NCBI RefSeq assembly: GCF_004137255.1
Contig: NZ_SDWT01000001.1
Span: forward strand, 3,100,001 to 3,164,000
Length of the DNA stretch: 64,000 bases
DNA from: Nocardioides oleivorans
GTDB lineage: Bacteria > Actinomycetota > Actinomycetes > Propionibacteriales > Nocardioidaceae
Reading direction: 5' to 3'
The translations under genes and the position numbers were made by a program. Below, piece by piece: positions 51,585 to 60,450 of this stretch. How positions within the stretch are numbered: the first letter of the stretch is position 1; each line of letters begins with the position of its first letter. The notes beneath the pieces were generated by a model that made no database searches, was not told the DNA's origin, and was given only the letters and a program-made list of their open reading frames with translations.

Positions 51585-53786
51585 TCAGATGAGGAACAGC
51601 GTGATCGTCGAGCCCTTGGGCACCTCGTCGCCCTGCGAGGGGTCGGAGCTGAACACGAAGCCGAGGCCGAGATAGTTGTCGGCCTGCTCCGTCTCGACCA
51701 CGAAGCCGAGGCCCTCGAGCAGCTCGGTCGCGGCCTCGACGCCCATCGCGCGCACCCGCGGCACCTCGACCAGCTCCGGGCCGAGCGAGACGACGAACGA
51801 GACGGTGTCGCCCTTGTAGAGGGTGCCGGTGGCGGGGTCCTGGGAGATGACGTCGCCCTCCGCGACGGTGTCGCTGTACTGCTCGTCGGTGACCGTCACC
51901 TGGAGCTTGCGGCCCTCGAGCGCGGCCTTCGCGGCGTCGTACGACTTGCCGGTCCAGTCCTTGATCGTGAGCGGCTTGCGCCCGCGGCTCAGCACGAGGT
52001 CGACGAGGGCACCGGGCTTGAGCGTGGTGCCGGTCTTCGGCGAGGTGCGGATGACCTGCCCCTCGGGCACGGTCTCGCTCCACCGGCCGACGCTCTTGCC
52101 GAAGGCGAGGTTGGTCGCGGCGAGCGCGTCCTGGGCCTGGTCCTCGGTGCGGCCCGCGAGGTCGGGCACGTCGTAGCGCTCCGGCCCGAGGGACAGCACG
52201 AGGGTGACCGTGCCGCCGCTGAGCACCTTGCCACCGGGACCCGGGTCGGTCGAGATGACCAGGCCGGGGTCGACGTTCTCGGAGTAGGCGGGGTCGCCGA
52301 TCGCGACGTCGAGGCCGGCGTCCTCGAGCTTCGAGGTGGCCGCCGCCTCGTCCAGGGTCAGCACGCCCGGCGTCGTCGTGTAGCGCGCCCAGCCGAACCA
52401 GTAGGCACCGCCCGCCACGCCGGCCAGGAGCAGCACGGTGAGCAGCAGGACGAGCGGACCCCTGACCGAGCGGCGGCGCGCCGTCGTGGCCACGGGCGCG
52501 ACCTTGCTGGGGGACTTCGCAGGGGAGGTGCCGGGGGTACGTCCCGGGGCGGGCGCCACCGGCACGGCGGAGGTGGGTGCCTCCGCGCGCGGCCCGTCCG
52601 CAGGCGTCGTCCGCATCGGCTCGGTGACCGGGCCGCCGACGGGCTCCACCGGCGCCGGGGCCGACGGGTGGACCGGGTGCCGCTCGAGCGCGGTCGTGCG
52701 GTCGGGGCTGCCGTCGTCGACGAGGCCCGAGTCGCGCGGGTCGACCTCGGTGAGCAGCGCCAGCGCGCTCGCGTCGAAGGGCTCGGGCGTGGTGTCGTTG
52801 CCGGGGTCGTCGTACTCCGAGCGGGTCTCGGGCACCGGTCGCGGGCGCAGGTCCGCGGCGAGCTCGGGGTCGGAGCCCAGCCCCTCGCGCAGGGCCTGCT
52901 CGACGCGGTGCAGGTGGTGGAGCAGCACGGTGGCGTCGGCCGGCCGCTGGTCGCGGTCGCGCGACGTCGCGCGCGCGACGAGGGCGTCGACGTAGTCGGG
53001 GATGCCGGGCTGGAGCAGCGAGGGGAGGGGCACGTCGTGGTGCACGTGGCGGTAGGCGACCTGGATCGGCGACTCGCCCTCGTGCGGCTTCCGGCCGGTC
53101 AGCAGCTCGTAGAGCACGACGCCGCTGGCGTAGACGTCGGCGCGGGCGTCGGACCGGCCGTCGACGACGAGCTCGGGCGCGAGGTAGGAGACGGTGCCGA
53201 TCAGCACGCCGCCGGTGGCCGTGTGCTGCGTGTCGGCGCTGACCGCCTTGGCCAGGCCGAAGTCGGCGACCTTGACCCGCCCGCCGTGCGCCTCGTCGGC
53301 GATGAGCACGTTCTCCGGCTTCACGTCGCGGTGGATCAGGCCCGCCCGGTGGGCGGCGGCGAGCGCGGACACGACCGGCTCGAGCAGGACGAGCGCCCGG
53401 GTCGGCGACATCGGCGACTCCTTGCGGATCACGTCGCGCAGCGTGTGGCCGGGGACGTACTCCATGACAAGGAAGACGGTGTCCTGGCCGGCCGAGGTGT
53501 CGTCGCCCTGGTCGTAGACGCCGACGACGTGCGGGTGGTTCAGCCTGGCCGCCGCGCGCGCCTCGCGGACGAACCGGGCCGCGAACTCCTGGTCGTCGCC
53601 GAGCCCGGGGTGCATCACCTTGACGGCGACGGTCCGGTCGAGCCGGGTGTCGGTGGCCTCGTAGACACTCGCCATGCCGCCGCGCGCGATGCGGGGGCCG
53701 ATGCGGTAGCGGCGGTCGAGGAGCCGTCCGACCAAGGGGTCGCCGGAGCCGGGCGCCTGCGCGCGGGCGTGCTCGGGTGGCTCCAC
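51585..53786 (-). CDS. pknL: PASTA-domain Ser/Thr protein kinase (PknL-like)
   Basis: A 733-residue receptor kinase. The kinase domain (~20-285) has the Gly-loop ARGGMASVYEA, VAVKVM Lys, catalytic HRDVKPENVLI, DFGLAKAV and GTVSYLAPEL. A Pro/Ala juxtamembrane region and one helix (VLLLTVLLLAGVAGGAYWFGW) follow, then four PASTA repeats (to residue 733) outside, ready to sense peptidoglycan fragments. GTG at 53786 with GGAGGT. The next gene in the opposite direction is an Rv2175c-like protein, a known PknL substrate in M. tuberculosis, whose PknL lacks PASTA repeats. Confidence 0.92.
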   Translation of the reverse strand: MEPPEHARAQAPGSGDPLVGRLLDRRYRIGPRIARGGMASVYEATDTRLDRTVAVKVMHPGLGDDQEFAARFVREARAAARLNHPHVVGVYDQGDDTSAGQDTVFLVMEYVPGHTLRDVIRKESPMSPTRALVLLEPVVSALAAAHRAGLIHRDVKPENVLIADEAHGGRVKVADFGLAKAVSADTQHTATGGVLIGTVSYLAPELVVDGRSDARADVYASGVVLYELLTGRKPHEGESPIQVAYRHVHHDVPLPSLLQPGIPDYVDALVARATSRDRDQRPADATVLLHHLHRVEQALREGLGSDPELAADLRPRPVPETRSEYDDPGNDTTPEPFDASALALLTEVDPRDSGLVDDGSPDRTTALERHPVHPSAPAPVEPVGGPVTEPMRTTPADGPRAEAPTSAVPVAPAPGRTPGTSPAKSPSKVAPVATTARRRSVRGPLVLLLTVLLLAGVAGGAYWFGWARYTTTPGVLTLDEAAATSKLEDAGLDVAIGDPAYSENVDPGLVISTDPGPGGKVLSGGTVTLVLSLGPERYDVPDLAGRTEDQAQDALAATNLAFGKSVGRWSETVPEGQVIRTSPKTGTTLKPGALVDLVLSRGRKPLTIKDWTGKSYDAAKAALEGRKLQVTVTDEQYSDTVAEGDVISQDPATGTLYKGDTVSFVVSLGPELVEVPRVRAMGVEAATELLEGLGFVVETEQADNYLGLGFVFSSDPSQGDEVPKGSTITLFLI

Positions 53787-53912
53787 TGCTCGACCTCCAG
53801 CGCCGGACGACGGAGAAAGGGGAAGGATCCGGCGCCACCACTCTACGGAAGTCGCACGCGGGGCCGCGCTCACGCGTGCGCGCCCGGCGTGGCGGCGTGC
53901 CAGAATTCCGCC

Positions 53913-54284
53913 ATGAGCAACACCCCCCTCGCCGACCGTGACCTCGCCGCCCTCGTCCCCGAGTGGCTCGACTGGAGCCAGGTGTCCGAGCTGCTGGGCG
54001 TGACGCCGGGCAAGGTCCGCACCATGATCCGCGACCACGAGCTGGCCGCCGCGGTGTCGGAGCCCGGCGCCGGTCCGCGCGTGCCGGCCGACTTCATCCA
54101 GGACGGCCTGGTCGTCAAGGGCCTGCCCGGGCTGCTGACCCTGCTGCACGACCACCGCTTCGACGACCGCGAGTGCATCGCCTGGCTCTTCACCGACGAC
54201 GACCTCCCCGGCCGGCCGATCGACGCGCTCCGCGAGAACCGCGGGAGCGAGGTCAAGCGGCGCGCCCAGGTCCTGGAGTACTGA
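53913..54284 (+). CDS. Rv2175c-like DNA-binding protein
   Basis: A 123-residue helix-turn-helix protein resembling M. tuberculosis Rv2175c, a small DNA-binding protein phosphorylated by PknL. The HTH core is WSQVSELLGVTPGKVRTMIRDHELAA. The C-terminal block is LFTDDDLPGRPIDALRENRG. It is divergent from the PASTA kinase. Start ATG at 53913 with CAGAAT (53901-53906) 6 nt upstream. Its TGA overlaps the next ATG (ATGA-like TGATG), so a downstream RNase gene is coupled to it. Confidence 0.85.
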   Translation: MSNTPLADRDLAALVPEWLDWSQVSELLGVTPGKVRTMIRDHELAAAVSEPGAGPRVPADFIQDGLVVKGLPGLLTLLHDHRFDDRECIAWLFTDDDLPGRPIDALRENRGSEVKRRAQVLEY

Positions 54285-54796
54285 TGGCGGCCTCGGCGGG
54301 ACGCCAGCGCTACCGGTGGCTGGTGCTGCTCGCCTCCGCCGTGCTGCTCGTCATCTGGTTCCTCACCCCCGCCGGGCAGGACGACCCGGGCGCCAGCGGT
54401 GGCGGCCCCACGTCGTCGCCGACCGTGCCCTCCGCGGTCTCGACGGACGACACGACGACCTTCCCCGAGACCTCCCCGCCCGAGACCACCGGATCGGTCG
54501 ACCCCGACAGCGGACTGCCGGTCGTGCGGGTCGACGACCTGCCCGCCCAGGTGGCGGAGACGATCGCGCTGATCGAGGACGGCGGTCCGTTCCCCGAGGA
54601 CCGCGACGGGATCACGTTCGAGAACCGCGAGGGCATCCTCCCGGACGCCTCGCGCGGCTACTACCGCGAGTACACCGTCCCCACGCCCGGCTCCGACGAC
54701 CGCGGTGCGCGGCGCATCGTCGAGGGCGGCGACGGCGAGCTCTACTGGACCGCGGACCACTACGCGTCGTTCGCGCGCATCGCGGGCTACCCGTGA
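54284..54796 (+). CDS. Membrane-anchored guanyl-specific ribonuclease (RNase Sa-like)
   Basis: A 170-residue protein. One N-terminal membrane helix (WLVLLASAVLLVIWFL) is followed by a Ser/Thr/Pro linker and a ~90-residue barnase/RNase Sa domain. GPFPEDRDGITFENRE and YYREYTV match the Sa fold, and the catalytic residues correspond to Glu129, Arg144 and His159 (DHYASF). The two cysteines of RNase Sa are missing. It cleaves RNA after G outside the membrane. It overlaps the barstar gene (GTGA) and the upstream DNA-binding gene. Confidence 0.9.
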   Translation: MAASAGRQRYRWLVLLASAVLLVIWFLTPAGQDDPGASGGGPTSSPTVPSAVSTDDTTTFPETSPPETTGSVDPDSGLPVVRVDDLPAQVAETIALIEDGGPFPEDRDGITFENREGILPDASRGYYREYTVPTPGSDDRGARRIVEGGDGELYWTADHYASFARIAGYP

Positions 54797-55227
54797 GCGG
54801 CCTCGCGGGCCTGCTCGCCGGGCACGAGCCGCCCGGCACCTACCTCTGGCACAGCGCGCTCGAGGCGGACGACGTGCGCCATGCGGTCGAGCACGCCGGC
54901 TGGGCATACGGGCACGTCGACGGCTGGACCGGCGCCGACACCAGGGCGGCCTTCCTCGCCGCGGTCGGGGAGGCGCTCGCCTTCCCCGCGCACTACGGGC
55001 AGAACTTCGACGCCCTGGCCGACTGCCTGTACGACGTCGGCACCGGCCGTGCCGGAGCGGTCCTGCTGTGGGACGGCTGGGCCACCCTCGCGCGCGCCGA
55101 CGAGCGTGCCTTCAGCGTCGCGCTGAGCGTGCTCGGTGCCCGCTCCCACACCGACCGCGGTGCGCCGTTCTCGGTGCTCCTGCGCGGCGACGGCCCCGGC
55201 CTCCCGGGGATCACCAGCCTCGACTAG
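54793..55227 (+). CDS. Barstar-family ribonuclease inhibitor
   Basis: A 144-residue barstar family protein with the hallmark HYGQNFDALADCLYDV (the QNFDAL core resembles the Asp-bearing helix of barstar) and FLAAVGEALAF before it. It is cytosolic, with no signal sequence, and should bind the RNase encoded just upstream before export. The GTG start overlaps the RNase stop, as expected for a toxin-antidote pair. Confidence 0.88.
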   Translation: MSGLAGLLAGHEPPGTYLWHSALEADDVRHAVEHAGWAYGHVDGWTGADTRAAFLAAVGEALAFPAHYGQNFDALADCLYDVGTGRAGAVLLWDGWATLARADERAFSVALSVLGARSHTDRGAPFSVLLRGDGPGLPGITSLD

Positions 55228-55256
55228 CGGCGACGACGACGCGGGAGCGAGCCCCT

Positions 55257-56333
55257 CTACACCGTGCGTTGGGTCGCCGCGGCGGCCAGCTCGGTGAGCA
55301 CCTCGCGGGCGTGCGGGTCGACGTCGGCGGAGCCGAGGGCGTCGACGGCCCGGTCGGTCAGGTGGCCGATGACCTCCTCGACCTGCGCGCGGGCACCGGA
55401 GTCCTCGATGATGCCGCGCAGGACGTCGACGTCGGCGGGTGCGAGCGGCGTACCGAGGGCGGCGTCGAGGCGCTCCGCGGCGGCGCGCGGGGCGGCGTCG
55501 AGAGCGAGGGCGACCAGGACGGTGCGCTTGCCCTCGACCAGGTCGTCGCCGGCCGGCTTGCCGGTCTCGGCCGGGTCGCCGAAGACGCCGAGCACGTCGT
55601 CGCGCAGCTGGAACGCCTCGCCCAGGGGAAGGCCGAAGCGCGAGAGCTGGTCGAGGTGGGCCGCGTCGGCGCCGGCGAGCGCGGCGCCGACGTGGATCGG
55701 CCGCTCGATGGAGTACTTCGCGGACTTGTAGCGCAGGACCGTCATCGCGGTGTCGACGTCGGCGCGGCCGCGGGCCTGGACCGACACGTCGAGGAACTGC
55801 CCGGCGATGACCTCGGTGCGGCACAGCTCGAAGAGCGTGAGGCCGGGAGCGGTCGCCTCGGCGTCGAATCCGCTGTGACGGAGCAGGTCGCCGGCCCAGC
55901 CGAGCAGCAGGTCGCCGAGCAGGATCGCCGCGGCGGCGCCGTACTGCTCGGGGTCCCCGCGCCAGCCCGACGCGCGGTGCTCGGCCTCGAATGCGCGGTG
56001 GGTCGCGGGGCGACCGCGGCGGGTGTCGGAGGCGTCCATGTAGTCGTCGTGGACGAGTGCGCTCGCGTGCAGCACCTCCAGCGATGCGCAGGCGCGGGCC
56101 AGTGCTGCCTCGTCGGCGACCGCGGGCCGGACCGCGCGGTAGCCCCAGTGGCAGAACGCCGCGCGGAACCGCTTGCCGCCGCGCATCGCCGTACGCGCCT
56201 CGGCGACCAGGCGGCCGGCGTCGGGCCCGAGCGGTGCCAGCTCGGCCTCGCGCTCGTCGAGGAACGCGTCGAGGACCTGCTGGACCTGGTCGCGGAAGGG
56301 GGCGGGGTCCCAGCTCGTCACGGTCCTCGTCAC
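55257..56333 (-). CDS. Polyprenyl (geranylgeranyl-type) diphosphate synthase
   Basis: A 358-residue trans-prenyl transferase. The first Asp-rich motif is HDDYMD (FARM) and the second is QLRDDVLGVFGD. GGKRFRA at the N-terminus and KSAKYSIERP are also typical. Chain length is not readable. It makes prenyl diphosphate for carotenoid, menaquinone or cell-wall lipid carriers; the CrtI-like gene at 58 kb fits a carotenoid link but only loosely. GTG start. Divergent from metF. Mtb has an idsA2 homologue at the same relative position. Confidence 0.9.
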   Translation of the reverse strand: MTRTVTSWDPAPFRDQVQQVLDAFLDEREAELAPLGPDAGRLVAEARTAMRGGKRFRAAFCHWGYRAVRPAVADEAALARACASLEVLHASALVHDDYMDASDTRRGRPATHRAFEAEHRASGWRGDPEQYGAAAAILLGDLLLGWAGDLLRHSGFDAEATAPGLTLFELCRTEVIAGQFLDVSVQARGRADVDTAMTVLRYKSAKYSIERPIHVGAALAGADAAHLDQLSRFGLPLGEAFQLRDDVLGVFGDPAETGKPAGDDLVEGKRTVLVALALDAAPRAAAERLDAALGTPLAPADVDVLRGIIEDSGARAQVEEVIGHLTDRAVDALGSADVDPHAREVLTELAAAATQRTV

Positions 56334-56339
56334 GGTGGG

Positions 56340-56345
56340 AGCCTA
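56340..56345 (-). promoter_or_regulatory. -10 box TAGGCT, leaderless
   Basis: TAGGCT on the minus strand, 6 nt before the prenyl synthase GTG (56333), in a 63-bp divergent region with metF. Confidence 0.65.
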
Positions 56346-56383
56346 GCCAGTGGACGGATTGCGGAGGACGGCGCACTCCTCCG

Positions 56384-56389
56384 TAGGCT
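56384..56389 (+). promoter_or_regulatory. -10 box TAGGCT, leaderless
   Basis: TAGGCT lies 7 nt before the metF ATG at 56397. Confidence 0.65.
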
Positions 56390-56396
56390 GTTGCGC

Positions 56397-57287
56397 ATGA
56401 CGCACCCACGGGACCTGAGCATGCGCGAGCTCCTCGCGCAGGGCGGCCGGTCCTTCTCCTTCGAGTTCTTCCCGCCGAAGGACGAGGCGGGCGAGCAGCA
56501 GCTCTGGCAGGCCATCACCGAGCTCGAACCGTTCGGGCCGACGTTCGTGTCGGTGACCTACGGCGCCGGCGGAACGACGCGCGACCGCACCGTGGCGATC
56601 ACCGCGCGGATCGCCCGCGAGACCGACCTGCTCCCGGTCGCCCACCTGACCTGCGTCGGGCACACGACCGACGAGCTCGACGCGGTCCTCGACGAGCTCG
56701 GCGAGGCCGGCGTGCACCACGTGATGGCACTGCGCGGCGACCCGCCCGACGGCCCCGGCTCGCCCTGGACGTCGACCGAGGGCGGGCTGACGTACGCCAA
56801 CGAGCTGGTCGCGCTGGTCCGGGAGCGCCACGGCATGCGGGTCGGCGTCGCGGCCTTCCCCGAGGGCCACGTCGACGCCGTCGACCTCGAGCAGGACGCC
56901 AAGGTGCTGAAGGCCAAGCAGGACGCCGGCGCCGAGTTCGCGGTCACCGACATGGTGCTGCGCGCCTCCGACTACGTCGGGCTCGTGGAGCGGGCCGACG
57001 CCGTCGGCGCCGACCTGCCGATCATCCCGGGGATCATGCCGATCCTGAACCTGCGCTCGATGGAGCGGATGGTCGAGTTCTCGGGGCGTGACCTGCCGGC
57101 CGAGACCGTGGCGCGGCTCCAGCCGCTCGCCGACGACCCGCCGGCCCTGCGCGCCGAGGGCATCGCGATCGCCACCGAGCAGTGCGCGCAGCTCCTCGAC
57201 GCAGGGGCGCCGGGGCTGCACTTCTACACGCTGAACCGGTCGAAGGCGACCCGCGAGATCTTCGCGAACCTGCGCATCTCCGCCTGA
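56397..57287 (+). CDS. metF: Methylenetetrahydrofolate reductase
   Basis: A 296-residue MTHFR of normal bacterial length. Motifs: FSFEFFPPKDEAGEQQLW with the catalytic Glu, VSVTYGAGGTTRDRT, LPVAHLTCVGHT, VMALRGDPP, GVAAFPEGH and a C-terminal LHFYTLNRSKAT. It reduces methylene-THF to methyl-THF for methionine synthesis. Leaderless start. Confidence 0.95.
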   Translation: MTHPRDLSMRELLAQGGRSFSFEFFPPKDEAGEQQLWQAITELEPFGPTFVSVTYGAGGTTRDRTVAITARIARETDLLPVAHLTCVGHTTDELDAVLDELGEAGVHHVMALRGDPPDGPGSPWTSTEGGLTYANELVALVRERHGMRVGVAAFPEGHVDAVDLEQDAKVLKAKQDAGAEFAVTDMVLRASDYVGLVERADAVGADLPIIPGIMPILNLRSMERMVEFSGRDLPAETVARLQPLADDPPALRAEGIAIATEQCAQLLDAGAPGLHFYTLNRSKATREIFANLRISA

Positions 57288-57309
57288 TCCGGTCGCCGGG
57301 CACCGCGGC

Positions 57310-57315
57310 TACGGT
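57310..57315 (+). promoter_or_regulatory. -10 box TACGGT, leaderless
   Basis: TACGGT lies 6 nt before the ATG at 57322. Confidence 0.6.
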
Positions 57316-57321
57316 GAGGGC

Positions 57322-57933
57322 ATGAACTCCGTCACCGTCACCGGGATCGGCACCAGCCTGGTCGCGCCCGACAGCGCGGTCGTCCGGCTCGCCGCCGTCG
57401 CCCGCGGCGCCGGCGTGGCCGAGGCCTACGAGGCGATGTCCGCGGCGGCGGGCGCCGTCGTCGAGGTCGCCCAGCGCCACACCGAGGAGCGCCGGGTCGC
57501 CTCGACCGGCATCACGGTCTGGCCCACGCACGACCGCGAGGGTCGGCAGGAGGGCTACGAGGCGCGCCACTCCTACGCCGTCGGCTGTGCCGACCTGGCG
57601 AGCGCCGGGGCGCTGCTCAGCGAGCTGGCGGCCGAGGTCGGCGACGGCCTCGCCGTCGACAGCGTCGGGCTCGAGGTCACCGAGGACCACGGCGCGGAGG
57701 GCAAGGCCCGCGAGGCCGCCTTCCAGGACGCGCGCGAGCGTGCGGCCCAGCTCGCCCGGATGGCCGGCGCCGCCGGCCTCGGCCCGGTGCAGACGATCGT
57801 CGAGGGCGGTGCCGGCAACGGCCCGTCGCCGATGCCGAAGCTGGCGATGGCGGCCGACTCCGCCCGTGGGCTCGCACCGGGCGAGACGACGGTCAGCGTG
57901 ACCGTCACGGTCGTCTTCGAGCTGCTGCACTGA
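57322..57933 (+). CDS. SIMPL-domain (DUF541) protein
   Basis: A 203-residue SIMPL/DUF541 protein. It has the family N-terminal VTVTGIGTSLVAPDSAVV block, the GITVWPTHD stretch and a C-terminal beta strand (TTVSVTVTVVFEL). The family is linked to oxidative stress defence and some are periplasmic, but this one has no signal sequence. Function not established. Leaderless start. Confidence 0.85.
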   Translation: MNSVTVTGIGTSLVAPDSAVVRLAAVARGAGVAEAYEAMSAAAGAVVEVAQRHTEERRVASTGITVWPTHDREGRQEGYEARHSYAVGCADLASAGALLSELAAEVGDGLAVDSVGLEVTEDHGAEGKAREAAFQDARERAAQLARMAGAAGLGPVQTIVEGGAGNGPSPMPKLAMAADSARGLAPGETTVSVTVTVVFELLH

Positions 57934-57946
57934 CCTCCCGACCGGC

Positions 57947-58020
57947 CTGTAACGCCGTGTTGGTGCGTGTACCCACCCCTCTGCACGGGGGTGGGTACAG
58001 CAACGAACCCGGCGTTACAG
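57947..58020. terminator. Long nested inverted repeat between convergent genes
   Basis: CTGTAACGCCG (57947-57957) pairs with CGGCGTTACAG (58010-58020), and TGTACCCACCCC (57968-57979) pairs with GGGGTGGGTACA (57988-57999), with an 8-nt loop and an unpaired middle. The 74-bp structure sits between the SIMPL gene and the CrtI-like gene. It can end transcription both ways, or be a MITE-like element. Confidence 0.6.
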
Positions 58021-58042
58021 CGCGCGGCCGACGAACCCGGCG

Positions 58043-59347
58043 CTAGTGCGCGCGGCCGACGATCTCGGCGACGAGGGCGGCGCTGAGCCCGGCGAAGGGC
58101 AGCCCCGAGCCGGTGGTCGCGTGGGCGCCGGCGGTGAGCACGCCCGGGATCGGCGTACGCGGGCCGAGGCGGGTGCGGGCCGACCGGGGACCCTGCCACA
58201 GCATCCCGTGGGGCGAGCCGCCCCAAGCCTCGACCAGGTCGCGCGGGGTCCGGTCGACGCGGGTCACGACCTGGGCGCGGACGTCGATGCCGCGCCGGGT
58301 GAGCGCGACGAGCACGTCCTCGTAGATCCGTCCGCGGGTGAGCACCGTCCACGCGGCCCCGCCCTCGGGCGCCCGGCCGCCGGTGCGGACGACCATCAGG
58401 GGCTCGCCGTGCACGACCACCTCGTGCGGCAGGTCGGGCACGTCGCCCTCGAGCCCGAGGTGGGTCACGACGGGCGGGAAGGCGGGCATCGTGCGGCTGA
58501 CGTACGACGCCAGCGCCGGGAGGGCACGCGGGTCGATCGCGACGACCACGAGGTCGGCGTCGAGGCTCCCGCCGGCCACCTCGACGGCCGTGACGCGACC
58601 CTCGCGGACCACGAGGTCGGTCGCGGTCGTGCCGGTCTGGACGGTGACCCCGCGCTGGGCCAGGCGGGCGGCCATCGCGGAGCCGAGCGCCGCGAGCCCG
58701 CCCGGGACGGTCCACGCCCCGAAGCGCTGCTCGAGGTAGACGTCGACCCCCGCGAGGACCGGCACGTCGCGGAGGGTGTGGCCGTCCATCACGAGCCGGT
58801 GGCCGGCGACCAGGCGCAGCCGCTCGTCGCGGAACGTGCGGCGCAGCCGCTTGTGCAGCGACTCGCGCCGGTCGAGCAGGGCGGTCAGCTCGCGGGGCGC
58901 GACGTCGGCGTCGTAGGGCCGCTCGAACCACTCCCGGCGCAGCAGCTCCCACGTGTCGCCGTACGACGCCACGTGCTCGACCCACTGCTCGCCGAGGCCC
59001 GGCCCGAGCTCGTCGACGGCCGCGAGCTGGGCGGCGCGGGAGCCCCCGGGGAGCCGCAGCACCGTGTCGTCGGCGAACCGGTGCTCGCGCACCAGCTCGA
59101 GCGGCTGGAGTTCGAGCTCGCGCTCGAGCGGACGACCGGACTTGCGGAACAGGTCGCGGACGACGGCGGGCAGCAGCGTGCTGGTGGGGCCGGCGTCCCA
59201 GGTGAAGCCGTCCTGCTCGACGCTGCTGAGGGCACCGCCGAGGTGCGGGGAGCGCTCGAGCAGGGTCACGTCGTGGCCGAGCTTGGCCAGCCGCGCGGCA
59301 GCGGCCATGCCGCCGAAGCCGCCACCGACCACCACGACACGAGCCAC
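58043..59347 (-). CDS. CrtI-like NAD(P)/FAD-dependent oxidoreductase
   Basis: A 434-residue FAD oxidoreductase of the phytoene desaturase/CrtI type. The dinucleotide-binding motif VVGGGFGGMAAAARLA is at residues 6-21, with LLERSPHLGGALSS next. The GSGLPFAGLSAALVAEIVG block near the C-terminus is the typical FAD end. It is shorter than most CrtI proteins (~500), so it may be a related enzyme. GTG start with TAGGGT 6 nt upstream. Its last codons are partly duplicated just outside the gene. Confidence 0.82.
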   Translation of the reverse strand: MARVVVVGGGFGGMAAAARLAKLGHDVTLLERSPHLGGALSSVEQDGFTWDAGPTSTLLPAVVRDLFRKSGRPLERELELQPLELVREHRFADDTVLRLPGGSRAAQLAAVDELGPGLGEQWVEHVASYGDTWELLRREWFERPYDADVAPRELTALLDRRESLHKRLRRTFRDERLRLVAGHRLVMDGHTLRDVPVLAGVDVYLEQRFGAWTVPGGLAALGSAMAARLAQRGVTVQTGTTATDLVVREGRVTAVEVAGGSLDADLVVVAIDPRALPALASYVSRTMPAFPPVVTHLGLEGDVPDLPHEVVVHGEPLMVVRTGGRAPEGGAAWTVLTRGRIYEDVLVALTRRGIDVRAQVVTRVDRTPRDLVEAWGGSPHGMLWQGPRSARTRLGPRTPIPGVLTAGAHATTGSGLPFAGLSAALVAEIVGRAH

Positions 59348-59353
59348 GGGGGA

Positions 59354-59359
59354 ACCCTA
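59354..59359 (-). promoter_or_regulatory. -10 box TAGGGT, leaderless
   Basis: TAGGGT on the minus strand lies 6 nt before the GTG at 59347, in the 20-bp gap after the DUF4126 stop. Confidence 0.6.
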
Positions 59360-59367
59360 GAGCCCGC

Positions 59368-59958
59368 TCAGGCAGCCTGGCGGAGAGGCTGCTTCTGCCT
59401 CCACCGCCGCCAGCCCCGACGGACCAGGCGCCCGACGAGGAACAGCACCACCAGTCCCACGAGGAGCAGCACGCCTGCGATGGCGGCCGCCGCCTGCGGG
59501 TGCTGGAGCGAGAACCACACGACCCCGAGCACCGCGGCGTCCTCGGTGATGCTCGCGACGACGTTGGTCACCGGCTCGGGGGAGGAGTTGAGCGCGAGCC
59601 GGCCGCCGGCCTTCGCGAGGTGGCTGAGCAGGGCCGTGCCGCCACCGACGACGCCGAGGACGGCCTGGTCGAGCGAGGAGGCGTCGCCCGCGAGCAGCAC
59701 GCCGATCACCGCACCGGCGGTCGGGCGGATCGCGGTGGAGACCGCGTCCCACGTCGAGTCGATGTAGGGGATCTTGTCGGCGATGAACTCCATCGCGTAG
59801 AGGAACCCGGCCGCCGCGAGCACGTCCCACCGGGCCAGCACGTCGGGGATCTCGTCGAAGGAGCCGACCCGGTCCGCGATGCCCAGCACCAGGACCACGA
59901 GGTAGGAGTTGATGCCGCTCGCCCACCCGCTGGAGAAGGTCAGTGCGAGCGCGTCCAC
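59368..59958 (-). CDS. DUF4126 membrane protein
   Basis: A 196-residue protein with about four or five hydrophobic segments. The family N-terminus is ALTFSSGWASGINSYLVVLVLG, followed by DKIPYIDSTWDAVSTAIRPTAGA. The C-terminus is Arg/Gln-rich. Function unknown. GTG start with GGTGGGAC nearby, 12 bp after the deacylase stop, so probably one operon. Confidence 0.8.
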   Translation of the reverse strand: MDALALTFSSGWASGINSYLVVLVLGIADRVGSFDEIPDVLARWDVLAAAGFLYAMEFIADKIPYIDSTWDAVSTAIRPTAGAVIGVLLAGDASSLDQAVLGVVGGGTALLSHLAKAGGRLALNSSPEPVTNVVASITEDAAVLGVVWFSLQHPQAAAAIAGVLLLVGLVVLFLVGRLVRRGWRRWRQKQPLRQAA

Positions 59959-59970
59959 GTCTGTCCCACC

Positions 59971-60444
59971 TCAGTCGACCTGGACTTCCTCGGCGCCCGT
60001 CATCGCCACCAGCTCGTCGTAGGTCGACGAGAACACGGCCGCCGGGTGGCCGGCGGCCGCCCACACGACCGGGTGCTGCCGCAGCCACGGATCGATCCAC
60101 GTGCGGACCGGCGCGGGGTGGTCGAGGGGGGAGACGCCGCCGATCACCTGGCCGGTGTGGCGGCGCACGAAGTCGGGGTCGGCGCGGGTGAGCCGGGCCA
60201 CGCCGATGCGCTCGGCTACCGCCTTCGTGTCCACCCGGTGGGCGCCCGAGGTGAGGATCAGGACCGGCTCGCCGTCGCTGTCGAAGAGCAGGCTGTTGGC
60301 GATCGCGCCGACCTCGCACCCGAGTGCCGCCGCGGCGAGTGCCGCAGTGTGGGCGCTGTCCGGCAGGATGACCACGTCACCGGTGCCGCCGCGCCGGGTG
60401 AGCTCACCCCTAAATGAGGTGATCGATGCGTGCTCGGTCGACAT
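59971..60444 (-). CDS. YbaK/EbsC-type aminoacyl-tRNA deacylase
   Basis: A 157-residue YbaK/ProX-domain protein. The signature blocks are ALAAAALGCEVGAIANSLLF, VLILTSGAHRVDTKAVA and the GGVSPLDHP turn. Such proteins hydrolyse mischarged tRNA (e.g. Cys- or Ala-tRNA). Specificity not readable. ATG with TAGGCT 6 nt upstream. Confidence 0.88.
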   Translation of the reverse strand: MSTEHASITSFRGELTRRGGTGDVVILPDSAHTAALAAAALGCEVGAIANSLLFDSDGEPVLILTSGAHRVDTKAVAERIGVARLTRADPDFVRRHTGQVIGGVSPLDHPAPVRTWIDPWLRQHPVVWAAAGHPAAVFSSTYDELVAMTGAEEVQVD

Positions 60445-60450
60445 GATGCG

